A stretch of DNA of 64,000 nucleotides from NCBI GenBank assembly GCA_041389495.1, contig JAWKRT010000001.1, forward strand, positions 868,001-932,000. The letters are read 5' to 3'. The stretch's first letter is position 1, and every line of letters starts with the position of its first letter. The translations under genes and the position numbers were made by a program. Shown here piece by piece: positions 16,842-25,584 of the stretch. The DNA comes from Myxococcota bacterium (lineage in GTDB: Bacteria; Myxococcota_A; UBA9160; UBA4427). The notes beneath the pieces are model-generated. The model did no database searches, was not told the DNA's origin, and saw nothing but the letters and a program-made list of their open reading frames with translations.

Positions 16842-17325
16842 ATGCGGGCGCTCTACGGCGAGGTGATCGACCTCATCTCGCACGGCGCGCGTTCGACGTC
16901 CCGTGGCGCCACATCGCGCCCGCCGCGTGGCAGCGCGCGCTGCTCTTCCAGGCCTGGTAGTTCGAGATCTGCCTCGGTGGCGCGGCCGGCGACTCGATCC
17001 TCCGTACCCGGCCGATCGATCGGTGCGACGCGATCGCGCATCTTCCGCAGCTCCGGACCTTCCACGCCCCGCACTACGAGCTGCTCGACGGCCAGCTGCC
17101 GGCACGCGTACCGTGGATCGCGCTGGCCAGCGCGCGAGCGTGCGCTTCGTCGAGCTCCCGGCACCGCGTCGCGTGGAGCTCCCGCTGTCGGGCGGCGCGA
17201 TGATCGCGGGTGCCTGGGCGGACCCGCTCGTACGGATGGCCACGCTTCTCGTGCTGGGTGCGGCGCTCCACGTCGGCGGCTGGAGGTACGAGCGCGTCGA
17301 CTCGATCGAGGACGTCGCTCGCTGA
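16842..17325 (+). pseudogene. Decayed gene of unknown family
   Basis: The stretch looks like a coding region broken by frameshifts and a stop. An ATG at 16842 opens MRALYGEVIDLISHG; the reading then continues best in another frame as FDVPWRHIAPAAWQRALLF followed by a TAG at about 16958, resumes as FEICLGGAAGDSILRTRP and HYELLDGQLPARVPW, and ends in a third frame with GGAMIAGAWADPLVRMATL up to a stop at 17325. Each piece is protein-like, none is complete. I do not recognise the family. It fills most of the 607-nt space between the second BVMO and the efflux operon, at an apparent junction in base usage. It could also be a sequencing artefact. Confidence 0.45.
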
Positions 17326-17386
17326 CGGCGGCCAGCGTTCCCCGTGCGCATGCACCGGGGCCTCGTCGCGGGAGCGGCGACTTTCG

Positions 17387-17404
17387 CAGAACTTCTCCGT
17401 TCTG
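17387..17404. promoter_or_regulatory. Perfect inverted repeat CAGAAC-N6-GTTCTG upstream of the efflux operon
   Basis: Two exact 6-bp arms separated by TTCTCC lie 22 nt before the start of the outer-membrane-factor gene and just before its AAAGGAG ribosome site. The symmetry is typical of an operator bound by a dimeric repressor, or it may form a small leader hairpin. No regulator gene is adjacent, so the binding protein is unknown. Confidence 0.5.
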
Positions 17405-17426
17405 AGGCACCCTCTAAAGGAGACAC

Positions 17427-18959
17427 ATGCTCGACATGACGAGATCCATCTCCCGCAGAAGCGCCGCGTACGCGGTGCACCTGCACTCGTTCCGGGCGAC
17501 GTGTGCTCCGCTCCCTTCGACTGGATCGCGGCCTCCGCTGGGTGCGAGCCCTTCATTGGCCGCGTGTGCGAGACGCGCACTGGGCATCCTCGCGCGCACG
17601 ACGCCGGTTCTCGTCTCCATCGCGGTCGCGGCGGGCTGTCGCCACGTGGCACCCGAGCCGCTCGCGCCTGACACCGCCGCCGCGCACCTCGAGGCGCGCT
17701 CGCTCGACGATCCCGCCCTGCGCGATTTTCTCGCGAACGACGTCGCACTCGACGTCTCGAAGTGGCCCCGGTCCGCGTGGACGCTCGACGATCTCACCGC
17801 CGTCGGCCTCTTCTACCAGCCCGACGTGCGCGTCGCCGAAGCCGCCGCGGCGGCGGCGCGCGCGCACGTCGCCGCGGCGACACAGCTCCCGAACCCCGTG
17901 CTCTCGTTCGCACCGCAGCGTGTCGCGACGCCGACGGCGGGCGTGTCGCCCTGGCTCGCCGTCTTCCAGCTCGATTGGACGTTCGAGACGGCCGGCAAGC
18001 GAGCGCATCGACGCGACGCCGAGAGCGCACGCAGCCGCGCCGCCGCGCTCGCGATCCCCGACGCGGTGTGGCGCGTGCGCGCCGCCGTCCACAGCGCGGT
18101 CGTGTCGTTCAGTGCGGCCGAGGATCGGCTCGCGTCGCGCCGGCGGGTGCGCGATCTCGAGGAAGAGCTCGGAGAGCTGCTCGCGAAACGGATCACGGCG
18201 GGCGCCCTCGCGGAGAGCGACGCATCCCAGCACCACGTCGCGCTGCTTCGAGCGCGGGCCGACGCGATGTCGGCCGAGCGCCAGCTGCTCGAGGCCCGGA
18301 CACGGCTCGCGGTTGCCATCGGCGTTCCTCGCGCAACCCTCGATGGCGTCGTCGTCGCATTCCGGATCGACGATCCTCCCGTCGACATCGCTCGGCTCTC
18401 GTCGGGGGCGGCGCGTCGCGCTGCGCTGACCGGCCGCGCCGACGTGCGCGCGATGCTCGAGGCGTATGCGGCGGCAGAGAGCGATCTCGCACTCGAGCTC
18501 GCCCGGCAGGTCCCCGACCTGCACATCGGGCCGAGCTACGAGTTCGACCAAGGAAGCAACAAGTGGGGGCTCCTGCTTGCGCTCGAGCTTCCAGTGCTGA
18601 GCCGGAATGAGGGTGCGATCGACGAGGCACTCGCACGGCGTGCGGAGATCGCCGCTCGATTCGAGGCGCTCCAGGCGCGCGTGATCTCGGAGCTCGACCT
18701 CGCCTCGGCGCGGATCGACGGAGCGACCGAGGAATCCCTCGCCGCGGAGCTCCTGCTCGCCGAGGCACGCCGGCGCGAGCGTGCGGCCGCGGAGGCCGTG
18801 GAGCTCGGCGCCTCCGATCGCGTCGCATTCCTCGACGCAGAGCTCGAGGTCGAACGCGCGCGGGCGCTCGGCGTCGACGCGCGCGAGCATCTCCACCTGG
18901 CCGCGGCGGAGCTCGAGCGGGCGGTCGAGCCGGCTCGGCTCTTCACGGAGCGGCGATGA
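17427..18959 (+). CDS. TolC-family outer-membrane factor of an RND efflux system
   Basis: A 510-residue CusC/CzcC-like outer-membrane factor: long amphipathic Ala/Arg/Glu-rich helices in two repeats (about 120-290 and 330-500), as in TolC proteins. The start ATG at 17427 is fixed by a strong AAAGGAG 6 nt upstream. Oddly, the lipoprotein signal (SIAVAAGC) is not at the N-terminus but at about residues 60-72, leaving about 50 extra residues; a later non-ATG start is possible. It overlaps the next gene by 4 nt (ATGA), so the three efflux genes are translationally coupled. Third-position base use looks less GC-saturated than in neighbours. Confidence 0.87.
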   Translation: MLDMTRSISRRSAAYAVHLHSFRATCAPLPSTGSRPPLGASPSLAACARRALGILARTTPVLVSIAVAAGCRHVAPEPLAPDTAAAHLEARSLDDPALRDFLANDVALDVSKWPRSAWTLDDLTAVGLFYQPDVRVAEAAAAAARAHVAAATQLPNPVLSFAPQRVATPTAGVSPWLAVFQLDWTFETAGKRAHRRDAESARSRAAALAIPDAVWRVRAAVHSAVVSFSAAEDRLASRRRVRDLEEELGELLAKRITAGALAESDASQHHVALLRARADAMSAERQLLEARTRLAVAIGVPRATLDGVVVAFRIDDPPVDIARLSSGAARRAALTGRADVRAMLEAYAAAESDLALELARQVPDLHIGPSYEFDQGSNKWGLLLALELPVLSRNEGAIDEALARRAEIAARFEALQARVISELDLASARIDGATEESLAAELLLAEARRRERAAAEAVELGASDRVAFLDAELEVERARALGVDAREHLHLAAAELERAVEPARLFTERR

Positions 18960-19966
18960 CACGGAACGGGCGTCCGGCGAGGAGCGCGGCCATCCTCGCG
19001 CTCGCAATGCTGTCGCTGGCGACTGCACTCGCTGCGGGCTGCAACGCGCCGGACCGCATCGACGGCGACGGTCCCGACGGAGTGCCCACGAACGCCGGGC
19101 ACGTCGCGCCTTCGGTCGTGCTCGACGAGGTCGGAGTCGCGCATGCCGGCATCGAGGTCGCCCCCGCCACGGCGAGCCACCTCGAGAAGCGCGTCGAAGC
19201 GTACGGACGCGTGCTCGATCCGACCGCTGCGGTGGAGGCCGTGGCGAGACGCTCGGCCGCGCGCGTCGAGGCGGAGGCAGCGGCGCGCGAGCGGGCTCGC
19301 GTCGAGGCGCTCTCGCTCGACAGGCAGAACGCGTCGCTGCGCGACGTCGAGGCGGCGCGAGTGGCGGCCGCGCGCGCACAGGCCGACCTCGCCGGCGCCG
19401 AGGCGCGTGTGGTCGGAGCGCTCGGCACGGTTCTCGCGCACGACGCCGGGCTCGACGCCCTGTCTCGTCGCCTCGCACGGCGCGAGGCGGTGCTCGTGCG
19501 CGTCGCGGTGCCGCCGGGGTCACCGCCGGTCGAAGCGGAGGACGGCGCGCAGCTTCTCGCCCTTCCGGAGCGCGACACGATGCGCGCAACGCGCTTCGCC
19601 GGCACCGCGCCCGACGTCGACCCGTCGCTGCCGGGCACGTCCTATCTGTTCGTCGTCGAGTCGGATGCGCTTCCGGTCGGTGCACCCGTGCGCGCGCTCC
19701 TGCGCGGTGCGGGCGCGGCGCGCGATGGAGTCGACGTGCCCGCGGCCGCGGTCGTCCGGCGTGGCGGCGAGCTCTTGGTCTTCGTCGAGCGCGAACCCTA
19801 TGCGTTCGATCTCCGCCGCGTCTCCGCCGAACCCCGCAGCGCAACCGAGTGGTTCGTCGGCGCCGGGCTCGAGACCGGGGAACGCGTCGTCGTGGCGGGC
19901 GCGCAGCAGCTCCTGTCCGCGGAGAGCCTTGCGACTCGAGCGGACGCGGCTTCCGACGGCGACTGA
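18956..19966 (+). CDS. RND efflux periplasmic adaptor (membrane fusion) lipoprotein
   Basis: A 336-residue adaptor of the CusB/CzcB type. It has a lipobox (LAAGC, Cys at about 29), a short helical hairpin rich in Ala/Arg/Glu (about 95-165) and C-terminal beta domains with GLETGERVVVAGAQQLLSAES, typical of adaptor C-termini. The helical hairpin and lipoyl half-motifs are shorter than in CusB. No Met-rich or His-rich metal site is evident. Its ATG overlaps the stop of the TolC-like gene. The downstream pump starts 19 nt after its stop. Confidence 0.85.
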   Translation: MTRNGRPARSAAILALAMLSLATALAAGCNAPDRIDGDGPDGVPTNAGHVAPSVVLDEVGVAHAGIEVAPATASHLEKRVEAYGRVLDPTAAVEAVARRSAARVEAEAAARERARVEALSLDRQNASLRDVEAARVAAARAQADLAGAEARVVGALGTVLAHDAGLDALSRRLARREAVLVRVAVPPGSPPVEAEDGAQLLALPERDTMRATRFAGTAPDVDPSLPGTSYLFVVESDALPVGAPVRALLRGAGAARDGVDVPAAAVVRRGGELLVFVEREPYAFDLRRVSAEPRSATEWFVGAGLETGERVVVAGAQQLLSAESLATRADAASDGD

Positions 19967-19985
19967 GGGAGGCGCGAACGCACTC

Positions 19986-22900
19986 GTGCTCGGCTGGCTC
20001 GTCGCGCTCTCGCTCCGTCACCGTGGCGTCGTGATCGCGCTCGCGTGCGCTGCACTCCTGCTCGGCGGCCGCGCCGCGATGCGGGCGAAGCTCGACGTCT
20101 TCCCCGACTTCGTCCCGCCGCAGGTCGTGATCCAGACGGAGGCACCCGGCTTCGCGCCGGAGCAAGTCGAGCAGCTCGTGACGATCCCCGTCGAGTCGGC
20201 GATCGGCGGTGTCGGCGGGCTCGCGTCACTCCGCTCCGAGTCGATTCAAGGGCTCTCGGTCGTCACCGCGACGTTCGCCGACGACACTTCGGTGCTGGCC
20301 CTGCGCCAGGCGCTCGCCGAGCGGCTCGGAACCGTCGCTGGGCGTCTGCCACAGGGCGTCGGGCTTCCGAAGATGGAGCCGCTGACGTCTTCGACGATGG
20401 ACGTCCTGAAGATCGGCATCGTGTCGGAGCGGCTGTCGCCGGCCGAGCTTCGCGATCTCGCGGCATGGACGATGCAGCCGAAGCTCCTGGCGGTACCGGG
20501 TGTCGCGCGCGTCAACGTCTTCGGCGGAGACGTCCGGCAGCTGAGGATCGAGGTCCGCCCGGAAGACCTCATCGCCTACGGCCTGACGATGGCGGAGGTG
20601 GTGACGGCCGCGCAGCGCGCGACCGGTGTGCTCGGCGCGGGTTTCGTGGACACGCCGAACCAGCGGATCGTCCTGCGCGCGGAGGGGCAGGCGCTCACCG
20701 CGGAGGAGCTCGGCGCTGCGACGGTCGCACGGACATCGACGTCGACGGTGCGGTTGCGCGATGTCGCGCGCGTCGTGGAGGGAGTCGCGCCGCCGTACGG
20801 CGATGCGCTCGTGCAGGGTCGCCCGGGCGTCCTGCTGACGATCTCGAGTCAGTACGGCGCGAACACGCTCGAGGTCACGCATGCGCTCGAGCGCGCCCTC
20901 GACGAGCTCGCACCGCTCCTCGAGGCGAGCGGGGTGGAGCTGTTCTCGCGGCTGCACCGCCCGGCGACCTTCATCGAGCGGGCGCTGGCGAACCTGCGCT
21001 TCTCGCTCGTGGCCGGCGCGGTGCTGGTCGTCGCGGTGCTGTTCCCATTCCTCGGCCGCCTGCGTACCACGCTGATCTCCATCACCGCGATCCCGATCTC
21101 CCTGCTCGGCGCCGTGATCGTCCTCGAGCGATGCGGCCTGACCCTGAACACGATGACGCTGGGCGGCCTCGCCATCGCGATCGGCGAGGTCGTCGACGAC
21201 GCGATCATCGACGTCGAGAACATCGTCCGCCGTCTGCGCGAGAACCGACGACTCGCACACCCGCATCCGGCTCGCGACGTCGTGTCATCGGCGTCGCTCG
21301 AGGTCCGCGGCGCGGTCGTCTACGCGACGTTCGTGATCGCCGTCGTGCTCCTCCCGCTGCTCACGCTGTCGGGGCTTGCGGGCCGGTTCTTCGCGCCGCT
21401 CGGCCTGGCCTATCTCGCTGCCGTTCTGGTCTCGCTCGTCGTCGCGCTCACGCTCACCCCGGCTCTGTGTCTCGTCGTAATGGGCAACGATGCCTCGATG
21501 GACGACGGGGAGCCCCGCCTGCAGACGTGGGTCAAGCGCCGCTACCAGCGGCTCCTCTCGCGTTTGCTCGCGCACCCCCGAGCGCTGCGCGGCACCGCGC
21601 TGGCGGCCTCCGTCGCCGCACTGCTCGTTCTCCCCTTCCTCGGAGGCGGATTCCTCCCCGACTTCCAGGAAGGCCACCTCGTGCTGCAGGTCTCGGAGGT
21701 CCCCGGTGCGTCGATCGCGGAGATGCGGCGTGTCGGTGTCGACGTCTCGCGCGAGATCCTCGCCCTGCCGGACGTCGCGACGGTCGAGCAGCAGATCGGG
21801 CGAGCCGAGCAGGGCGAAGACACCTGGGGGCCCAATCGGAGCGAGTTCCACGTCGAGCTCAGGTCCGACTTTGCCGGGCGGGGGAGCGAGATCGCGGACG
21901 CGGTCGGCGACCTTCTCGCCCACCAGCCGGGTATCTCGTTCGAGGTGCTCACGTTCCTCGGCGACCGCATCAGCGAGACGTTGACGGGGGAGACCGCACC
22001 GGTCGTCGTCGACGTCGTCGGACCCGACCTCGACGCACTCGACGCGAAGGCCGCGGAGATCGCGGCAGTCATCGAACGCATCCCCGGCGCTTCCGAGGTG
22101 CAGGTGAAGTCACCGGCGGGGTCGCCGATGCTCGCCATCGAGCTGCGACGCGACGCGCTCGCAGAGCTCGGTGCGTTGCCGGTCGACGTGCTCGAGACCG
22201 TTGCGCTCGCCTATCAAGGGAGGGTCGTGGCCGAGACGCACGCGGGAAACCGCACCGAGGACGTGGTCGTGACGTTGCCTGCGGACGTGCGCGGCGACCC
22301 GACGGCCGTCGGTGCGCTGCTCGTGCGAACGATCGACGGCGCGTCGTTTCCGCTCGGGGCGCTCGCCGACATCCGACCCGAGAGCGGCCGGGCCTCGATC
22401 CTGCACAAGGGCGCGCGTCGCAGGCAGAGCGTCACGTGCGTTCCGCGCGATCGCGACGTCGTGTCGTTCTCGGCAGACGTGGAGCGCGCGATCCGCGAAC
22501 GAGTCTCACTCCCACCCGGCACGTACGTCGAGGTCGGCGGCACGGCGCAGGCCCAGACGGAGGCGCGCAACGAGCTCCTCGCGGAGTGCGGAGTCGCCGC
22601 GATCGCGGTCGCGCTCCTCCTGTGGCTGGCGTTCCGAAGCACACGTCTGGTCGCGCTCGTGCTCGCGAACGTTCCGTTCGGACTCGTCGGCGGAGTCGCG
22701 GCCGTGCTGTTCGTCGGGCTCGTCGCGCCCGACAGCGCCGGACTCACCATGGGAGCGCTCGTCGGGTTCATCACCCTGCTCGGGATCACGATGCGCAACT
22801 CGATCATGCTGATCTCGCACTATCGGCACCTCGTCGAGGTCGAGGGCGCGTCCTGGGACCTTGCGACGGTCGTTCGAGGCGCGACCGATCGCGTCGTCCC

Positions 22901-23135
22901 CATCCTGATGACGGCGCTCGTCACGGGCCTCGGCCTCCTGCCGCTCGCGCTCGGCACCGGAACCGCGGGGCGTGAGATCGAAGGGCCGATGGCGATCGTC
23001 ATCCTCGGTGGACTCGCGAGCTCGACCGCGCTCAATCTGCTCGTGCTGCCGTCCCTCGCGGCCCGCACCGCGCGCTTCCGACGCGCCGAGCCGGGGGCCG
23101 CGATGGAGCAGCCAGGTCCGGGAGTGGATCGCTGA
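19986..23135 (+). CDS. RND efflux permease, heavy-metal efflux (CusA/CzcA) type
   Basis: A 1049-residue RND pump with two symmetric halves, each with transmembrane bundles and a large periplasmic loop. The transmembrane-4 motif is AIAIGEVVDDAIIDVEN at about 396-412. This differs from the DFGxxxDGAxxxxEN of Czc-type pumps and from the GAMVDAAIVMIEN of the Cu/Ag pump CusA, and fits a divergent HME subgroup of unknown substrate. Start is taken as the GTG at 19986, the first good codon after a GGGAGG site; the upstream in-frame sequence overlaps the adaptor gene and is Arg-rich. Protons should drive export through the adaptor and outer-membrane factor encoded upstream. Confidence 0.92.
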   Translation: MLGWLVALSLRHRGVVIALACAALLLGGRAAMRAKLDVFPDFVPPQVVIQTEAPGFAPEQVEQLVTIPVESAIGGVGGLASLRSESIQGLSVVTATFADDTSVLALRQALAERLGTVAGRLPQGVGLPKMEPLTSSTMDVLKIGIVSERLSPAELRDLAAWTMQPKLLAVPGVARVNVFGGDVRQLRIEVRPEDLIAYGLTMAEVVTAAQRATGVLGAGFVDTPNQRIVLRAEGQALTAEELGAATVARTSTSTVRLRDVARVVEGVAPPYGDALVQGRPGVLLTISSQYGANTLEVTHALERALDELAPLLEASGVELFSRLHRPATFIERALANLRFSLVAGAVLVVAVLFPFLGRLRTTLISITAIPISLLGAVIVLERCGLTLNTMTLGGLAIAIGEVVDDAIIDVENIVRRLRENRRLAHPHPARDVVSSASLEVRGAVVYATFVIAVVLLPLLTLSGLAGRFFAPLGLAYLAAVLVSLVVALTLTPALCLVVMGNDASMDDGEPRLQTWVKRRYQRLLSRLLAHPRALRGTALAASVAALLVLPFLGGGFLPDFQEGHLVLQVSEVPGASIAEMRRVGVDVSREILALPDVATVEQQIGRAEQGEDTWGPNRSEFHVELRSDFAGRGSEIADAVGDLLAHQPGISFEVLTFLGDRISETLTGETAPVVVDVVGPDLDALDAKAAEIAAVIERIPGASEVQVKSPAGSPMLAIELRRDALAELGALPVDVLETVALAYQGRVVAETHAGNRTEDVVVTLPADVRGDPTAVGALLVRTIDGASFPLGALADIRPESGRASILHKGARRRQSVTCVPRDRDVVSFSADVERAIRERVSLPPGTYVEVGGTAQAQTEARNELLAECGVAAIAVALLLWLAFRSTRLVALVLANVPFGLVGGVAAVLFVGLVAPDSAGLTMGALVGFITLLGITMRNSIMLISHYRHLVEVEGASWDLATVVRGATDRVVPILMTALVTGLGLLPLALGTGTAGREIEGPMAIVILGGLASSTALNLLVLPSLAARTARFRRAEPGAAMEQPGPGVDR

Positions 23136-23343
23136 GGGTCGCCCTCGGAAATCGAGCACGCCCGCCGCGCGTCGCGCGCGCACCGGCGCGGGCGGCGATG
23201 TCGCCGCGCTGAGTGGCCCGCGGAGCGGTTCGCGGGCGTCCGACGCGTCGGTCGCAAAGCGAGTAGTGCGGGAGCGGGGGCGTCCGGTAGAACGAGCGCG
23301 TCGCGCGAAGTGCGTCGCTCGAGACGACCGAGGGGGCCCCACC

Positions 23344-25569
23344 GTGCCGGCGACCCGGACCCACCACAGCTTCTGTCGGATCTGCGAGTGCATGTGCGGC
23401 ATCGAGGTCGACGTCCGCGACAACCGGATCGAGGCGATCCGGCCCGATCGCGAGCACGTCGCCAGTGAAGGCTATGTCTGCGTGAAGGGCACGTCCTTCG
23501 CCGGCACGCAGCACAGCCCCGATCGCATCGTCGAGCCGATGAAGCGCAGCGGATCGACCTGGCAGGCGATCTCGTGGACGCAGGCGCTGCGCGAGATCGG
23601 GGAGCGTCTGCGCGCGATCCGCGCGGAGCACGGTGGCGAGGCGATCGCGCACTGGGTCGGCGCCGCGGCGGGCGTGAACGTCGTCACGCCGCTCGTGCGC
23701 CGCGCGTTCTTCGAGGCCGCCGGCTCGCACGCGATGTACGGCAACTCGTCGCTCGACTGCGCCAACAAGTTCCGCGTGTGCGAGGACATGTACGGCTCGC
23801 CGTTCCGGCTCCCGTTCCCGGACGTCGACCACAGCGGCTTCCTGATGTTCCTCGGCGCGAACCCCGCCGTGTCCGGCACGTCCCTCTTCCATCTCCCGCA
23901 CGCCGTGCGGCGGCTCCGCCAGATCGTCAAGCAGGGCGGGCGGGTCGTCTTCGTGAACCCGCGGCGGACGGAGACGTCGATCGCGGGCGAGCACCTCTTC
24001 ATCCGTCCGGACACCGACGTGTTCTTCCTCGCGGCGTTCCTCGGCGAGATCCTTCGCGCGCGCGCGTTCGATGCGGCGCACGTCGCGCGCCACATGAAGG
24101 GGCTCGATCGACTCGAGCGCGTCGTCGCGCCGTGGACGCCCGAGCGGCAGGAGCGCGTGACGGGCGTGCCGGCCGATACGCTGCGCGAGCTCGTCGAGGC
24201 GCACCGCCGGGCGGACGGCGCCGCGCTCTACATGTCGACGGGCGTGAACCAGGGCCGCCACGGCACGCTGTGCTTCTGGCTGCAGGAAGCGATCAACGCC
24301 GTGTCCGGCAATCTCGATCGACGCGGCGGCAGCCTGATGGGGTCGTCGGGGCTCGTCGACTTCGCCGCCGAGGGAAGGAAGAACGGGCAGCTCGTCCGAC
24401 GCACGCACCGGCACGACGGGCTTCCGTCGATCGTCGAGTCCTACCCGAGCGCGATGTTCGCCGCCGACGTCCTCGAGGGCCCCACGCCTCCGCGCGCGCT
24501 GTTCATCGAGGCCTCGAACCCGCTGATCGTGGCGCCGAACCCGGGCGGCCGCCTGACCGAGGCGATCCGCGCGCTCGACCTCGTGGTCTCGATCGATCTG
24601 TTCCGCAACGAGACCGCGAACCTCGCCGACTACATCCTGCCGGCGACGACGTTCCTCGAGCGCGAGGACATCCCGTACGCGATCCAGAGCATGGCCGGCA
24701 ACATGCCGGTCCCGTACGTGACCTACACCGATCCCGTGCTGGAGGCGCCGCCGGGCGTGCGGCCCGAGTGGTGGATCTGGCTGCGGCTCGCGGACGCCGC
24801 GGGACTCACGCTGTTCGATCGTCCCTGGCTCCACCGCCTGCTGCAGTGGAACGCGCGCGCATTCGCCACGCCCGTGCTCGGCCGGCTGGCGTTGCGTCCG
24901 AAGACGCTCATCTCGGGCATGCTGCGCGGCGCGGGGCTTCGCTCCGCGAGCCGGCTGATGCGCGAGCACCCGCACGGCGTGCTCCTCGAGCCGAACCGGC
25001 CGGGCACGTTCCTCGGCACCGACCGCGTGCTGACCGGCGACGGACGCATCGAGCTCGCGCCGCGCGAGCTCGTCGAAGCGGCCGCGGACCTCGATGCGAG
25101 CTACGCGCGCGAGCGCGCCAGCACCGACTCGCTGAAGCTCATCTCGAAGCGCGAGCTCAAGTCGCTCAACTCGTGGATGCACAACAACCCCGAGCTCGGT
25201 GCGCCGGCGACGAACCATCTCCACGTACACCCCGTCGACGCGGGACGTCTCGGCCTCGAGGACGGCGGCTGGGCGAGCGTGCAGTCCGCGGTGGACACGG
25301 TCGTCGCGCCGGTGCGGATCACCGACGAGCTGATGCCGGGCACGGTCGCGCTCCCGTTCGGCTGGGGCCACGAGACGGCGGACGGCCTCTCGCTCGCGCG
25401 CACGCGGCCCGGCGTGAACGTGAACCGCCTCGCGCCCGATGGACGCGACGCGACGTGCCCGCTCTCGGGGATGGCGGTGTTGTCCGGCATCCCGGTGTCG
25501 GTGCGCCCGGCCTCGGCGCCCGACGCGCAGGGGGTGAACGCACCGGCCGCCCTCTCCGGGCCGCACTAG
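23344..25569 (+). CDS. Molybdopterin-dependent oxidoreductase with N-terminal 4Fe-4S motif
   Basis: A 741-residue member of the DMSO-reductase superfamily. The 4Fe-4S ligands are Cys11, Cys14, Cys18 and Cys46 (CRICECMCG and GYVCVKG). Further landmarks are MYGNSSLDC, NPAVSGTSLF, SIDLFRNETANLADYILPATTFLERED, and the C-terminal cofactor-binding domain near 620-740 (HLHVHPVDAGRLGL). It should be a cytoplasmic oxidoreductase since no Tat signal is visible. The GTG at 23344 follows GAGGGGG. It lies 15 nt before a sterol-reductase-like gene, which hints at joint function; the substrate is unknown. Confidence 0.88.
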   Translation: MPATRTHHSFCRICECMCGIEVDVRDNRIEAIRPDREHVASEGYVCVKGTSFAGTQHSPDRIVEPMKRSGSTWQAISWTQALREIGERLRAIRAEHGGEAIAHWVGAAAGVNVVTPLVRRAFFEAAGSHAMYGNSSLDCANKFRVCEDMYGSPFRLPFPDVDHSGFLMFLGANPAVSGTSLFHLPHAVRRLRQIVKQGGRVVFVNPRRTETSIAGEHLFIRPDTDVFFLAAFLGEILRARAFDAAHVARHMKGLDRLERVVAPWTPERQERVTGVPADTLRELVEAHRRADGAALYMSTGVNQGRHGTLCFWLQEAINAVSGNLDRRGGSLMGSSGLVDFAAEGRKNGQLVRRTHRHDGLPSIVESYPSAMFAADVLEGPTPPRALFIEASNPLIVAPNPGGRLTEAIRALDLVVSIDLFRNETANLADYILPATTFLEREDIPYAIQSMAGNMPVPYVTYTDPVLEAPPGVRPEWWIWLRLADAAGLTLFDRPWLHRLLQWNARAFATPVLGRLALRPKTLISGMLRGAGLRSASRLMREHPHGVLLEPNRPGTFLGTDRVLTGDGRIELAPRELVEAAADLDASYARERASTDSLKLISKRELKSLNSWMHNNPELGAPATNHLHVHPVDAGRLGLEDGGWASVQSAVDTVVAPVRITDELMPGTVALPFGWGHETADGLSLARTRPGVNVNRLAPDGRDATCPLSGMAVLSGIPVSVRPASAPDAQGVNAPAALSGPH

Positions 25570-25584
25570 CAGACAGGGGATGCG

